This document shows positions 1 through 8,334 of a stretch of 64,000 nucleotides of DNA, one piece after another. The notes under the pieces were generated by a model. That model had not been told where the DNA came from and did not search any database. It saw only the letters and a program-made list of their open reading frames with translations. A program made the position numbers and the translations under genes. Numbering within the stretch: position 1 is the first letter of the stretch; each line of letters opens with the position of its first letter. This DNA comes from an uncultured Lachnospiraceae bacterium (lineage in GTDB: Bacteria; Bacillota; Clostridia; Lachnospirales; Lachnospiraceae), in NCBI GenBank assembly GCA_934351925.1, contig CAKRJT010000004.1, forward strand, positions 1 to 64,000, given 5' to 3'.

Positions 1-33
1 GAGTTTGAGAGAGTGCTTGAAATGGTGAAGCGC

Positions 34-150
34 TCATCTTTGAGTACATTTTCTTTGCAACAAGGATGAGGACGATTCATAATAGCGCAGCGTCTCGGAG
101 GAGATTCCAAGCAGCCTTGCGATGGTTACGATATTGTAATTCTTATACAT
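34..150 (-). pseudogene. MerR-family regulator, N-terminal fragment
   Basis: The minus-strand frame starts at ATG 150 behind a GGAGG ribosome site. It encodes a MerR-type recognition helix-turn-helix, IARLLGISSETLRYYE at about residues 10-25, then stops after 38 codons. Full MerR regulators run to 110 residues or more, so this is a fragment. Right after the RYYE motif a +1 frame stays open to the window edge, which suggests a frameshift; the downstream part lies outside the window. The gene is preceded by a large inverted repeat that fits a MerR operator. It could also be an intact gene with a sequencing error. Confidence 0.45.
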
Positions 151-160
151 CAAATTAAAC

Positions 161-197
161 ACCTCCATACTCTAAAGGTACTTTAAAGTATGGAGGT
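161..197. promoter_or_regulatory. Palindromic MerR-type operator
   Basis: Two 17-bp arms (161-177 and 181-197) are complementary with a single mismatch around a GTA centre. The core ACTCTAAAG/CTTTAAAGT resembles the dyads bound by MerR-family activators. A minus-strand TTGACC (-35-like) abuts it, and the inner arm carries the GGAGG ribosome site of the MerR fragment. It could also act as a hairpin at the 3' end of the neighbouring ATPase gene. Confidence 0.5.
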
Positions 198-204
198 GGT
201 CAAG

Positions 205-1782
205 TTATTTTTCTATTATGCATGAGTGGGTCTTAGTTTTTTTGTCATAGCTGATACCGACTAAAAGGATATTATCGGTATAGCTTTTAATTGCAGAAGG
301 ATATTTTTTTTCTTTAATCTGATTAATTGCGGTATAGGCATTATGATTCCATTTAAGCTCTACGAGTAGTGCCGGGTACGTTGTAGAGTACATCGGCTTA
401 GGAATAAATACGAAATCTGCAAAGCCGCGTCCCGAAGGAAGCTCACGTATCGGCTTAAAATAATATTCCATGGAGCTTAGGTATGCTATTGTAAGCACAC
501 TGCTGAGAGAATTTTCGTTGTTGTATTCAATGGTGGACACATATTCGGAATGTATTTTTTCAATATATTCGGCAACCATGCCGCCGTTCATATCCAGAGT
601 TGCTTCAAGCAATTCCTTTGAGGCTTTCTGATATTCAATAAATTCACTCCATTTTGATTCCTCAAGAACAGAGGCAAATTCGCTCCTGATTTCTTCATTA
701 GGAATAAATGCCATGCGTGTTCTGGAATGGTACGCAAGGTAGCCAAGATGGATAAGTGCGGTTATCACATCATCTTTATTTTTGAAGGTGGTCATATCAT
801 TCTGAAAGGATTTGGTGTTTATCACAATACCGTCACCGGACATCATGGCAATAATCGCGGTTCTAAGACCGTCAAAATCCATGTTAATGAGTGGCTTTAT
901 CGCTTCATAGGTTCCGGTATCAGACCAATAGCTTGTAAATTCCTTTCTTTTCATAACACTTACTACCGCCTTGGGATTATAGACCTGGTAATTGGAGAGC
1001 AGGTAGCCGTCATACCAGCGTTTTACGGAGGTATAGTCGATATTATAGCATTTGCACAAGCTCTGAACCTCATTGTCGGTGAAGCCGATATATGGTGCGA
1101 AGCTGCCGGCATCGAGCATGGTATATTCCTCAAAATTATTGAGTGCGGACTGGGTCTTTAACTTTTTGATAGGAAGGATACCTGTAAGGTAGGCAAGGTG
1201 GATGTATTTCGTAGGTTCTGTTCCCTTAAACATTCCTCTCAAAAAATTGATATATTCATTCTGAACTTTAAGATTAGAGGAAGCTTCTCTTATAAGCACA
1301 TCCCATTCATCTATAATAACAATGAATTTATCGCCGCATGCAGCATTTATACATGACATCGCGCCATAGGCAGTCTCAGTATTATCGGGAATGATGGAAG
1401 GGTATTCAGCTCTGAGCTCATCAAGCAGGTGCCTGTTGATGTAGGAAACCGTCTGCTCCGCAGATTTGGCGTCCATCATACACCACTGTACATCAAAATG
1501 TATCACGTTATATTTATTCAAATGCTTTCTGAAGGAAGGCTTTTTTCCTATGTCCAGCTTTTCAAACATCGCTACAGAATCACAACCTTTGCTGTAATAT
1601 GCCGACAGCATATTGGCTGTTATGGACTTACCGAAGCGGCGTGGTCTGCTGTTACAAATAAAGGCATCATCCGTATCTATGACATCGTTGGTAATGTCAA
1701 GAAGATTGGTTTTATCAACGTATATTTTTGAATTCAGTGCAACCAAAAAAGCACTATTTCCGGGATTTAAAAATCTGCCCAT
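205..1782 (-). CDS. AAA-ATPase / PD-(D/E)xK nuclease-like protein
   Basis: A protein of about 525 residues of the AAA-ATPase-like plus PD-(D/E)xK family that is very common in anaerobic Firmicutes and Bacteroidetes. Near residue 48 is the P-loop variant RPRRFGKS, followed by a Walker B-like strand FIVIIDEWDVLI. The C-terminus carries the nuclease-like core: GFADFVFIP supplies the Asp and ALLVELKWN the Glu-x-Lys. I chose ATG 1782 because GAGG lies seven bases upstream; an in-frame ATG at 1794 has no ribosome site. The biological role of this family is not established; mobile-element or defence roles have been suggested. A promoter (TTGATA-17-TAGACT) lies at 1894-1922. Confidence 0.85.
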   Translation of the reverse strand: MGRFLNPGNSAFLVALNSKIYVDKTNLLDITNDVIDTDDAFICNSRPRRFGKSITANMLSAYYSKGCDSVAMFEKLDIGKKPSFRKHLNKYNVIHFDVQWCMMDAKSAEQTVSYINRHLLDELRAEYPSIIPDNTETAYGAMSCINAACGDKFIVIIDEWDVLIREASSNLKVQNEYINFLRGMFKGTEPTKYIHLAYLTGILPIKKLKTQSALNNFEEYTMLDAGSFAPYIGFTDNEVQSLCKCYNIDYTSVKRWYDGYLLSNYQVYNPKAVVSVMKRKEFTSYWSDTGTYEAIKPLINMDFDGLRTAIIAMMSGDGIVINTKSFQNDMTTFKNKDDVITALIHLGYLAYHSRTRMAFIPNEEIRSEFASVLEESKWSEFIEYQKASKELLEATLDMNGGMVAEYIEKIHSEYVSTIEYNNENSLSSVLTIAYLSSMEYYFKPIRELPSGRGFADFVFIPKPMYSTTYPALLVELKWNHNAYTAINQIKEKKYPSAIKSYTDNILLVGISYDKKTKTHSCIIEK

Positions 1783-1893
1783 AACAATCCTCATTTCTGA
1801 GCGGTGTTCGTTTTGCCGCTACATGTGCCTACAGACCATGTAATCTTAGAAGAATATTATTCTGCTGTAGATTATACAGTTACATATATTGAC

Positions 1894-1922
1894 AGTCTAT
1901 CATTTAGAGAAAAAAATATCAA
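1894..1922 (-). promoter_or_regulatory. Putative sigma-A promoter of the ATPase gene
   Basis: On the minus strand TTGATA (1917-1922) and TAGACT (1894-1899) are spaced by 17 bp, giving a leader of about 105 nt to the ATPase start. The rest of 1783-2050 shows no convincing gene. Confidence 0.45.
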
Positions 1923-2055
1923 GAATTATACAAAAATTCATTGTCTACAGCAGTGCTTTAACATGATGAATTTGATAGCGCAATGCCGCGTTGATGTTAT
2001 ATTATTCATAGTTCCAAAATCATGGAAAATATAATATGCATGACTGCCGAAATTT

Positions 2056-2093
2056 ATGACATCATCTACCTGAAAAAATGAGCGAAATGTCAT
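2056..2093 (+). promoter_or_regulatory. 38-bp inverted-repeat operator, copy 1
   Basis: The left half-site ATGACAT (2056-2062) and right half-site AATGTCATGGA (2086-2096) have the same 38-bp outer geometry as four other copies in this region. The left arm is the most degenerate of the set. A -10-like TAATAT lies at 2116-2121, 22 bp past the right core. It precedes the secreted protein gene at 2194. Confidence 0.7.
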
Positions 2094-2193
2094 GGAAATC
2101 GAAAGCATATTATGGTAATATAAAATTACGATTAAAGTAATGTATTGGGAATGAAGCACATAACAAAAATGCAATGAAAAGGAGGAATTTCAA

Positions 2194-2634
2194 ATGGCAA
2201 AAACATTGAAAAGGGTTATGGCTGTGCTGCTTGCAGGTCTTGTAACTGCAACTGCCCCTGTGAGTGTGTCCGCGGCAGCAGCCTCAGAGGATGGACACAT
2301 CATGTTTGGCGGGTACGGACAGCGTTCAAGCTGTGAGGTGCAGTTTGACAAGAGCATAACCTCAATAGTGGGCTACGGCAGGCAGGCTGATATTGATGTG
2401 AGCGGTACGATAAAGCTTAAGTATCAGTGGGATGAGGGCTACGATTCGGAGTTCACATCGGGAAGCGGCTACGCGGAGGTCGATTCTGCGGTGGATGGCT
2501 TGTCGGTGGAGGTGCGCCACATTAAGACAACAGGACGCACAATATTGTTCAAGATTATTCTGAGCAATGGAAAAAATGAAATTGGAAGCGCTGATATATC
2601 ATACTATGTCGATGAGTATGGGCAGATATTTTAG
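2194..2634 (+). CDS. Small secreted protein, type A
   Basis: 146 residues with a clear Sec signal peptide: MAKTLKR, then a hydrophobic core and an SVSAAAA cleavage region around residue 27. The mature part of about 118 residues is polar and Gly/Tyr/Ser rich with alternating hydrophobic positions, suggesting a beta-sandwich; it includes GGYGQRSS and KLKYQWDEGYDSEF. An AGGAGG ribosome site precedes the ATG. The signal peptide, GYGQ motif and YxWDEGYDS motif recur in the shorter protein at 5677, so the two are paralogues. I do not recognise the family. The operator at 2056-2093 and the linked ABC exporter suggest a co-regulated secreted effector, possibly bacteriocin-like, but that is inference. 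Confidence 0.75.
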   Translation: MAKTLKRVMAVLLAGLVTATAPVSVSAAAASEDGHIMFGGYGQRSSCEVQFDKSITSIVGYGRQADIDVSGTIKLKYQWDEGYDSEFTSGSGYAEVDSAVDGLSVEVRHIKTTGRTILFKIILSNGKNEIGSADISYYVDEYGQIF

Positions 2635-2652
2635 AGCTTGAAATTAAGAGGA

Positions 2653-2691
2653 AGCCACGGTTTTACCTGATTATAGGGTGAAGCCGTGGCT
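2653..2691 (+). terminator. Hairpin after secreted protein gene
   Basis: Arms AGCCACGG (2653-2660) and CCGTGGCT (2684-2691) form a perfect stem 20 bp after the stop codon. The tail is A/T-rich rather than a clean T run, so terminator function is probable but not certain. Confidence 0.5.
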
Positions 2692-2729
2692 GAAATATTA
2701 TGTGGGAGAGAAAATAATACTGAAATGTT

Positions 2730-2920
2730 ATGATGTTGGGGTCAAAACATGCCAACTTAATTTACGAGTGTATAACGTATTATATTTATGCATATCAGCT
2801 CCGTTGTACGAAGCAAGATGTTCTAAGAACATCTAAGCTTCTTCCAAAAGTCGTGATATGCATAAATATAATACGTTATACATGCTAAGTTTATAGCACC
2901 TGTTCTGACCCCAACATCAT
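2730..2920. mobile_element. MITE-like palindromic element, family A, copy 1
   Basis: A 191-bp near-palindrome with perfect 15-bp ends (2730-2744 and 2906-2920, ATGATGTTGGGGTCA) and an inner perfect repeat of about 28 bp on each side (around GTATAACGTATTATATTTAT). GTT flanks both ends and could be a short target duplication. It has no coding capacity. It aligns end to end, in reverse orientation, with the element at 31105-31398, which shows it is a repeat family and not a private terminator. Confidence 0.65.
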
Positions 2921-3045
2921 GTTATCAGAGAACCTGTAAATGGGATAATAAGTCATTGTGGATGTCACATTTAAAGTATATAATAAAGTGTAAAAAATAT
3001 TGATATGATTATATGAAAAGTTAATGTTAAATTGTATTTAAAATA

Positions 3046-3253
3046 GATAATTGCGAAACTCTGTTTGTATCAGCCATACGTTGTTCAACTTTACTAGTAC
3101 CCTTCCGGACACGTTTTCACTCCTTGAAACCAGTAGCGGTACATAAGCGGCTAAAATACAGCCGCTAAGGACCGACTGGTTTCAAAAGGTCCGGTAGTGT
3201 ACTAGTAAAATTGCACAACTGTTTACCGTAAAATTTGAGTTTCGCAATTGCCT
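3046..3253. mobile_element. MITE-like element, family B, with 15-bp flanking repeats
   Basis: A noncoding segment of about 208 bp bounded by 13-bp perfect terminal inverted repeats, AATTGCGAAACTC (3049-3061) and its complement (3237-3249). A second inverted block lies inside it (TTTACTAGTAC with GTACTAGTAAA; GAAACCAGT with ACTGGTTTC). The exact 15-mer ATTGTATTTAAAATA stands directly on each side (3031-3045 and 3254-3268), as expected for a target-site duplication, though 15 bp is long for most MITEs. Confidence 0.6.
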
Positions 3254-3435
3254 ATTGTATTTAAAATATCGTGTAGGAAATAGGACATTGTCTGCGGTAT
3301 TTTGGAGGGGGATTGATAGATGGGAATATATTTTACTGCCTGTAATATCGCAGGAGAACACCAAAATACGCAGAGGATAAATATGTACAGCGCGGTCACC
3401 GGATATACAGGTGACGGAGAGGGGAATGATTTTAT

Positions 3436-5232
3436 TTGACATACAGTTATATAGGAAAAATGGCAGCATATGAGCGTGACAGGCAGGGAGTATCTGCGGA
3501 GACTGTCTGCAAGGGTCTGTGCGACTTAGATACATATAATAGTTTTGAAAAAGGGGAGGATATCGAGGATATCCATGTTGTGAGGCTGCTGCTTCAAAGA
3601 CTTGGAATAAGCGCAAGCCTCGCCGGTAGGTATCTGTGCCGGGATGAGTACGATGAGATGCATGCCAGATTCAATATATTGGAGCTTCTGAGGGCAGACA
3701 AGCTAATACTGGCGAAGAAGGCAGCTCAGCAATATAAAAATTGTTACTGTGCAAAAAGCAGGCTTAATAAGCAGTTCATGGCGTACATGAGTGCAAGAAT
3801 AGCGCAGCTTGACGGGGATACAGTTGGGGCACTGTGCCTGTACAAAAAGGCAATCGGTTATACCATAGAAGATTACGGCGTGGCTGAATTTACCTGCATA
3901 TCGGTATATGAGTATTTTATGCTTGCCAATATTGCGCGTCTGAATGCAGTTCTTGGAAATTATATGGAGGCGGAAAAGCTGTATGAGAGACTTCTTGCGT
4001 ATTGCCACAGAAGAAATTCGGACCGTTGGACTATGGCGTGTGTCTATCCGAAGACAGTCTGCGAAATGCTGGATATAAATTCACCGGACAGCATGGGTAT
4101 ATATGAAAGGCGGGTATGGCTTGAAGAGTGTAATGCCGCCATAAAGGCGCTCTGTGACACGGCAAGGCTTCACTATATTTGTCCGCTGTTAGGAAAAAGA
4201 CATGCATTGCTGGAGCTTCTTGGAGAAGCGCCGGATAGACAGTGGGATGATTTCCTTGAACATTATGAGTGGCTGAGAAATAAGTATCATATAAAAGGAG
4301 AGCTGTTAGAGTGGTATCCGTATTATAACAGCGATTGGGAGTTCTATCCTGTCGAGAAGCTTATCAACGAGCGGAGAAAGCTATATGGCATGACCATCGA
4401 AGTGCTTGCCGAAGGAGTATGTGCACCAGAGACAGTCAGCAGAATAATCAACAGGAGAGTTTCGCCTAAACGCAGTACTGTGGAGGCACTTCTTGATAAG
4501 CTGGGGCTTAGAGGGGTGTTGGCGGAGGACGTTGTGGTGTGTGATGACTGGGAGACGCATAGAATATGGGATGATATGGTACATGCTCAGGCAATAGATG
4601 ATTATGTTACAGGCAGAAGGTTGAATGAAAAAATATCGAAAAAACTTGATGTAAATATCCCTATAAATCGTATGTTTTTAGAGTATGTGAATGTTGGCGC
4701 AGATATGGGAATAGAGAAAAATAATTATGAAAAATATGCATTACTGCATGAGAAAATGTTAGGTTTTAATATTGAGAATATAGAAAAGTTGACAATTTTT
4801 ACACGAATAGAAACAATGGTTATAAATAGATATTTTTATTGTATGGATAAGGTCAAAAATTACACAAAGCTTGGGGTATATGAAAGCATGTGTAATACTT
4901 ATCTAAGTACTTTGGGCAATGAAAGAGCATTTGCAAGTAATTGTGAGGGCATATTTATGCGCTGTGCAAGCTATACAGGTAATGCAGCACGTTTTACAGA
5001 TTCAAATAATTATTCCGAATCGGGAATAAAATTGGAGTTGAATTGTGAAAGGATACATTGCTTATCCAGTATTATATACTGCATTCCGTGGAATAATGCG
5101 GAATGCGGAAACAGTGTTTCCGATGATGACATAAAGATGTGTGAGTGTGCTTATTGGATAGCATGGATGCTCAAGGAAAAAGGAAGAATGAAATTGTATA
5201 ATAGTTGGATTGAAAAGCATAATGTAAAATAA
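3436..5232 (+). CDS. Double-HTH, TPR-like transcriptional regulator (RRNPP-like), copy 1
   Basis: 598 residues from a TTG start, supported by alignment with the ATG of its paralogue at 12876 (YIGxMxAYERxRxG follows in both). Residues 5-60 form an XRE-type HTH ending in LLLQRLGIS. Residues 70-300 are TPR-like helical pairs (LCLYKKAIG, EAEKLYERLLAYC). A second XRE-type HTH lies at about 309-363 (VLAEGVCAPETVSRIINRR, LLDKLGLRG), followed by a further helical region. HTH-TPR architecture is typical of RRNPP peptide-sensing regulators, but those have one HTH and about 300 residues; this looks like a fused duplication. Its stop lies 11 bp from the stop of a convergent pre-peptide gene, the usual partner of such regulators. 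Peptide sensing and control of the 38-bp operators are inferred. Confidence 0.8.
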   Translation: MTYSYIGKMAAYERDRQGVSAETVCKGLCDLDTYNSFEKGEDIEDIHVVRLLLQRLGISASLAGRYLCRDEYDEMHARFNILELLRADKLILAKKAAQQYKNCYCAKSRLNKQFMAYMSARIAQLDGDTVGALCLYKKAIGYTIEDYGVAEFTCISVYEYFMLANIARLNAVLGNYMEAEKLYERLLAYCHRRNSDRWTMACVYPKTVCEMLDINSPDSMGIYERRVWLEECNAAIKALCDTARLHYICPLLGKRHALLELLGEAPDRQWDDFLEHYEWLRNKYHIKGELLEWYPYYNSDWEFYPVEKLINERRKLYGMTIEVLAEGVCAPETVSRIINRRVSPKRSTVEALLDKLGLRGVLAEDVVVCDDWETHRIWDDMVHAQAIDDYVTGRRLNEKISKKLDVNIPINRMFLEYVNVGADMGIEKNNYEKYALLHEKMLGFNIENIEKLTIFTRIETMVINRYFYCMDKVKNYTKLGVYESMCNTYLSTLGNERAFASNCEGIFMRCASYTGNAARFTDSNNYSESGIKLELNCERIHCLSSIIYCIPWNNAECGNSVSDDDIKMCECAYWIAWMLKEKGRMKLYNSWIEKHNVK

Positions 5233-5243
5233 TTGTACGATAT

Positions 5244-5396
5244 TTATTTATTCTTATCGTAGGTGTTATTATCTTCATCCGAATAAACAGATACATTACC
5301 GTTATTAAAATTATTGATAAAGCTGTTATCAAATATTATTGAGATATTAAAGATAATAAGTAAAAGTGCAATAATTGAACGTAAATTTTTCTTCAT
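5244..5396 (-). CDS. Exported pre-peptide, putative signalling peptide, copy 1
   Basis: A 50-codon minus-strand gene, easily missed. It starts MKKNLRSIIALLLIIFN, a basic tip followed by a hydrophobic core as in Sec-exported pre-peptides, and ends in a polar tail YSDEDNNTYDKNK. It resembles the 49-codon gene at 14681-14830 in length, position and pattern (MKK, II, LIIFN, then a YSDED/FSDDL tail). Both sit tail-to-tail with a double-HTH regulator. Only a weak ribosome site (GGGT) precedes this ATG. The operator at 5480-5517 carries a TAGTAT -10-like box on the minus side, placing this gene on one arm of a bidirectional promoter. Role as pheromone precursor is inferred. Confidence 0.65.
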   Translation of the reverse strand: MKKNLRSIIALLLIIFNISIIFDNSFINNFNNGNVSVYSDEDNNTYDKNK

Positions 5397-5479
5397 AATA
5401 CAGTACCCATTTCGTGCTTATGTGAGATGTAAAAATGTTTTCATATATTTGACTATACTATACAGTGCAAGTAATGTCC

Positions 5480-5517
5480 ATGACATTGGAGGCAAAAAAA
5501 ACAGGGTGCAATGTCAT
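5480..5517. promoter_or_regulatory. 38-bp inverted-repeat operator, copy 2 (bidirectional)
   Basis: Arms GTCCATGACATTG (5476-5488) and CAATGTCATGGAC (5509-5521) are perfect inverted repeats. Core starts ATGACAT and ATGTCAT are 31 bp apart, about three helical turns. On the plus side TATAAC at 5538-5543 lies 20 bp past the core, leading to the secreted protein at 5677. On the minus side TAGTAT lies 19 bp past the other core, leading to the pre-peptide at 5396. Confidence 0.8.
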
Positions 5518-5676
5518 GGACAATCAAGCAAAAATAGTATAACATTGACGTATGGTTTAAATCATACGTCGGGTGGGAAGTGTGATGCTATTATGGGAAG
5601 AATGGCTGCAGCGTATTTTCATAGATTAGTTAGGGGGAAAGTTTGAAAAATACATTATAATGAGGAGGATTTCAAG

Positions 5677-5937
5677 ATGGTAAAAACATTCAAAAAAGTT
5701 ATGGCTATGTTACTTGTGGGTATTGTAACATTTATTACACCTGTAAATGTATTTGCGATGCCGAATGCAGATGATGGAATTATGACTTTGGGGTATGGGC
5801 AGCACGACAATACTACTGTTGGGTTTACCAAATCAATATCTGTAACAATCTTGCCTAATGTGACTTTTAATGTTGGTGTTAATGGTGAAATATTTCTTAA
5901 TTATGAGTGGGATGAAGGTTATGACTCACGAATATAG
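5677..5937 (+). CDS. Small secreted protein, type A, shortened
   Basis: 86 residues behind AGGAGG. The signal peptide MVKTFKKVMAMLLVGIV closely matches that of the 146-residue protein at 2194, as do the following GYGQ and YEWDEGYDS motifs. The protein then ends at ...DEGYDSRI, where the longer paralogue continues for about 60 residues, so it is either truncated or a naturally short form. It lies in front of two lipoprotein genes, with a 40-bp gap to the first, and probably forms their operon leader gene under the operator at 5480-5517. The function is unknown. Confidence 0.65.
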   Translation: MVKTFKKVMAMLLVGIVTFITPVNVFAMPNADDGIMTLGYGQHDNTTVGFTKSISVTILPNVTFNVGVNGEIFLNYEWDEGYDSRI

Positions 5938-5969
5938 TAAGACCGCATTTAAAAATATTATACGAGGAG
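5937..5969 (+). repeat. Direct repeat before lipoprotein gene 1
   Basis: This 33-bp stretch (GTAAGACCGCATTTAAAAA... through GAGGAG) recurs at 8293-8325 with one mismatch, each time directly before a lipoprotein start. It marks the boundary of the tandem duplication that produced the two lipoprotein genes. Confidence 0.75.
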
Positions 5970-5979
5970 GCAGATGATT

Positions 5980-8256
5980 ATGAAGGGTTACAGGAAAACT
6001 TCCAGAATTTTAGCTTGCATAGCTGTATGGCTATGCCTTTTTGCGATTGTGGCAGCAGGCTGTAGTGCAAAAGGCGGGAATAGTGTTGGTACCGCGGCTG
6101 GACAGACTGAAACGGATAGTTCGTTATCAGAGGGGCAGATGGTGGACAGCACATACTGGGAGAATGCCGACTTATATACATGGCGACTTGAGGACGATGG
6201 AAAATTGGAACTGCCTGAGAATATAAGGTTGATAGATACTTTTTTTATCGGGGATAAGCTTTTTTGCAGTGATGGAGATTTAAACATGATTGAGGAAGGA
6301 GAAGAGGGAGGAATATCCGTCTATTCTCTTACCGACAAAAAGACAGTTGAGATTGAATTTTCAAAGATTGAAAAATTGATAAATGACGAGCTTGGAAGCT
6401 ATTCATATATGTATATAGATAAGCTGTATGAAGGAGATAATGGCAGGCTGTATATGCTAGCAGAGGCAGCGGATGTTAACAATAATTATATATCCTTTAT
6501 TTTGAAATATAATTATGAGGATGAGACAATTGAGGCTATGAGATTGAGTGCGGATATGCCCGAGAGGAACAATCCAAGGCAATTAAATCTCGCACAGGAA
6601 TTTGTTGTTACGGCAGATGGCTATTATTACGTCAGGGACTATCAAGGGCTTAATATAGTTGACCATGATGGCAATGTTACACAATTAGCCGGAGTGAATG
6701 GATGTGTATTCAGTTATGACTCTTCAGCATGGTATAGTGCTTATTACGCGGATGATTATGGAATATTCAGAATAGATGAGAAGGGAAATGTGATAGAGCG
6801 AAAGTTCGGCTTCCCATTAGGAGATATATTAGGAAGTGTTGCCGGCAGAATATTTGTGAAAGGTGGAAATGGAATATTAGTGTATGATGTGGAAAAAGAA
6901 ACCACGGATACATTATTTAGGTGGACGGATGTTGATACTGTAAGTAATGACGTAACTAATGTATATCTGATAGATGATTCGTGCATAGCAGTTATGTATA
7001 ATGATAAAAGCGACAAGACAGGCAAGACTTTTGAATATGAATTTGTCGGACGAGTGAGCAGGGCGGATATTACGGACGAGGACAGGGAAGAGCTTGTAAT
7101 AGGCTGTATGTATACACCTGTGCTGCTTGAGCGTAACATAGTAGAATTTAATAAAAGCCAGCAGAAGTATCATGCATCAATAAGGGAATATAATGACAGA
7201 AGCAATGAGGTAACTACGGATGAGGCGACAACGAGACTTCATCTTGACCTTGCCTCCGGAAATGCACCGGATATGCTTAATCTGCAATATTTAGATATTT
7301 ACAACCTTGTCGATAAGGGTGTAATAGATGACCTCAGACCATATTTTGACAGAGATACAGAAATAGACATACAGGATTATGTAGAATCTGTTGTCGAGGC
7401 ATGTACGATAGACGGTGTGCTTGTCTCTGTGCCGTTGGAGTATGTTATATATTCATATTTTGGAAAGGCAGACATGGTGGGTGAGAGTGCAGGCTGGACA
7501 ATAGATGATGTGGCGGAGTGCCTTAACAATAATCCGGGCAGTGTATTTTCTACATGGACAAGGGAATTTATGCTGGCAAGAATTCTGCAATATTCGATTG
7601 ATACATTTATAGACAGTGATAGTGGAACCTGTGATTTTACAACCAAAACCTTCGATGAGCTGCTTGATATAATAGAACCGCTTCCGAGTGAAGCAAATTA
7701 TTCGCCGATAGAAGAAAAGACAAGTCTTATAAACAATATAAGTTTGTATAATTTTGAAGTTATACAGGAATATTATGCCCAATATGGTGACGATATTATA
7801 ATTAAAGGATATATTACTGCTGATGGAAGAGCATGCCATAATCTCTCAGTAACAGATGCATATTCAATTGTTTCGACTTCCGGCTGTAAGGATGGAGCAT
7901 GGGAATTTATCAAGTTCTGTCTTATAAATGATAATTCCAGTATGGACTGGTTTTCCTCTAATAAACAGAGGCTGCAGGAGATGATTGATGAAGAGCTTGC
8001 ACATGCAGGAGAGGAGAAGCGCAGTACATTTTACACGGAGCAGGGAGCTGTAAATTACCATTATGCTACGCAGGAAGAGATAGATACTGTGATGGATTTA
8101 ATAGAAAACGTAGAACTGTCTGAGTCGGCTAACAGCGAGATAATCAGTATCATTGAGGAGGAAATGGACAGTTACTTTGCAGGCGGCAAGTCAAAGGAAG
8201 CAACAGTGGCAGTAATACAGGACAGGGTGCAGCTTTATCTGGATGAGAGAAAATAA
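5980..8256 (+). CDS. Lipoprotein with propeller-like N-terminus and solute-binding-like C-terminus, copy 1
   Basis: 758 residues. Start 5980 fits GGAGG spacing and matches the tandem copy, which also begins MKGYRKT; an ATG two codons upstream is too close to the ribosome site. A signal peptide ends in the lipobox IVAAGC, giving Cys at about 24. Residues 50-370 are beta-rich with repeated Gly/Asp/Tyr units, suggesting a beta-propeller. Residues about 370-758 resemble a family 1 extracellular solute-binding protein (LASGNAPDMLNLQYLD, DGVLVSVPLEY, GAWEFIKFCL). No ABC permease is nearby, so a role as sensor or capture protein rather than transporter subunit is likely but unproven. The gene behind it is about 80 percent identical by eye. 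Confidence 0.75.
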   Translation: MKGYRKTSRILACIAVWLCLFAIVAAGCSAKGGNSVGTAAGQTETDSSLSEGQMVDSTYWENADLYTWRLEDDGKLELPENIRLIDTFFIGDKLFCSDGDLNMIEEGEEGGISVYSLTDKKTVEIEFSKIEKLINDELGSYSYMYIDKLYEGDNGRLYMLAEAADVNNNYISFILKYNYEDETIEAMRLSADMPERNNPRQLNLAQEFVVTADGYYYVRDYQGLNIVDHDGNVTQLAGVNGCVFSYDSSAWYSAYYADDYGIFRIDEKGNVIERKFGFPLGDILGSVAGRIFVKGGNGILVYDVEKETTDTLFRWTDVDTVSNDVTNVYLIDDSCIAVMYNDKSDKTGKTFEYEFVGRVSRADITDEDREELVIGCMYTPVLLERNIVEFNKSQQKYHASIREYNDRSNEVTTDEATTRLHLDLASGNAPDMLNLQYLDIYNLVDKGVIDDLRPYFDRDTEIDIQDYVESVVEACTIDGVLVSVPLEYVIYSYFGKADMVGESAGWTIDDVAECLNNNPGSVFSTWTREFMLARILQYSIDTFIDSDSGTCDFTTKTFDELLDIIEPLPSEANYSPIEEKTSLINNISLYNFEVIQEYYAQYGDDIIIKGYITADGRACHNLSVTDAYSIVSTSGCKDGAWEFIKFCLINDNSSMDWFSSNKQRLQEMIDEELAHAGEEKRSTFYTEQGAVNYHYATQEEIDTVMDLIENVELSESANSEIISIIEEEMDSYFAGGKSKEATVAVIQDRVQLYLDERK

Positions 8257-8292
8257 TATATATAAATATTGCGGTCTTACTTGACTATATGG

Positions 8293-8325
8293 GTAAGACC
8301 GCATTTAAAAACATTATACGAGGAG
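8293..8325 (+). repeat. Direct repeat before lipoprotein gene 2
   Basis: Second copy of the 33-bp repeat at 5937-5969; it includes the GAGGAG ribosome site of the downstream lipoprotein. Confidence 0.75.
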
Positions 8326-8334
8326 AAAATAATT

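Noticed and set aside
1938..2174. A 78-codon minus-strand frame before the first secreted protein, considered as a third pre-peptide gene
   Set aside because: It spans the operator itself, lacks the MKK-hydrophobic-polar plan, and has no ribosome site.
5314..5646. A 110-codon plus-strand frame between regulator 1 and the secreted protein
   Set aside because: It runs through the palindromic operator and antisense to the pre-peptide gene, has no ribosome site and no family resemblance.
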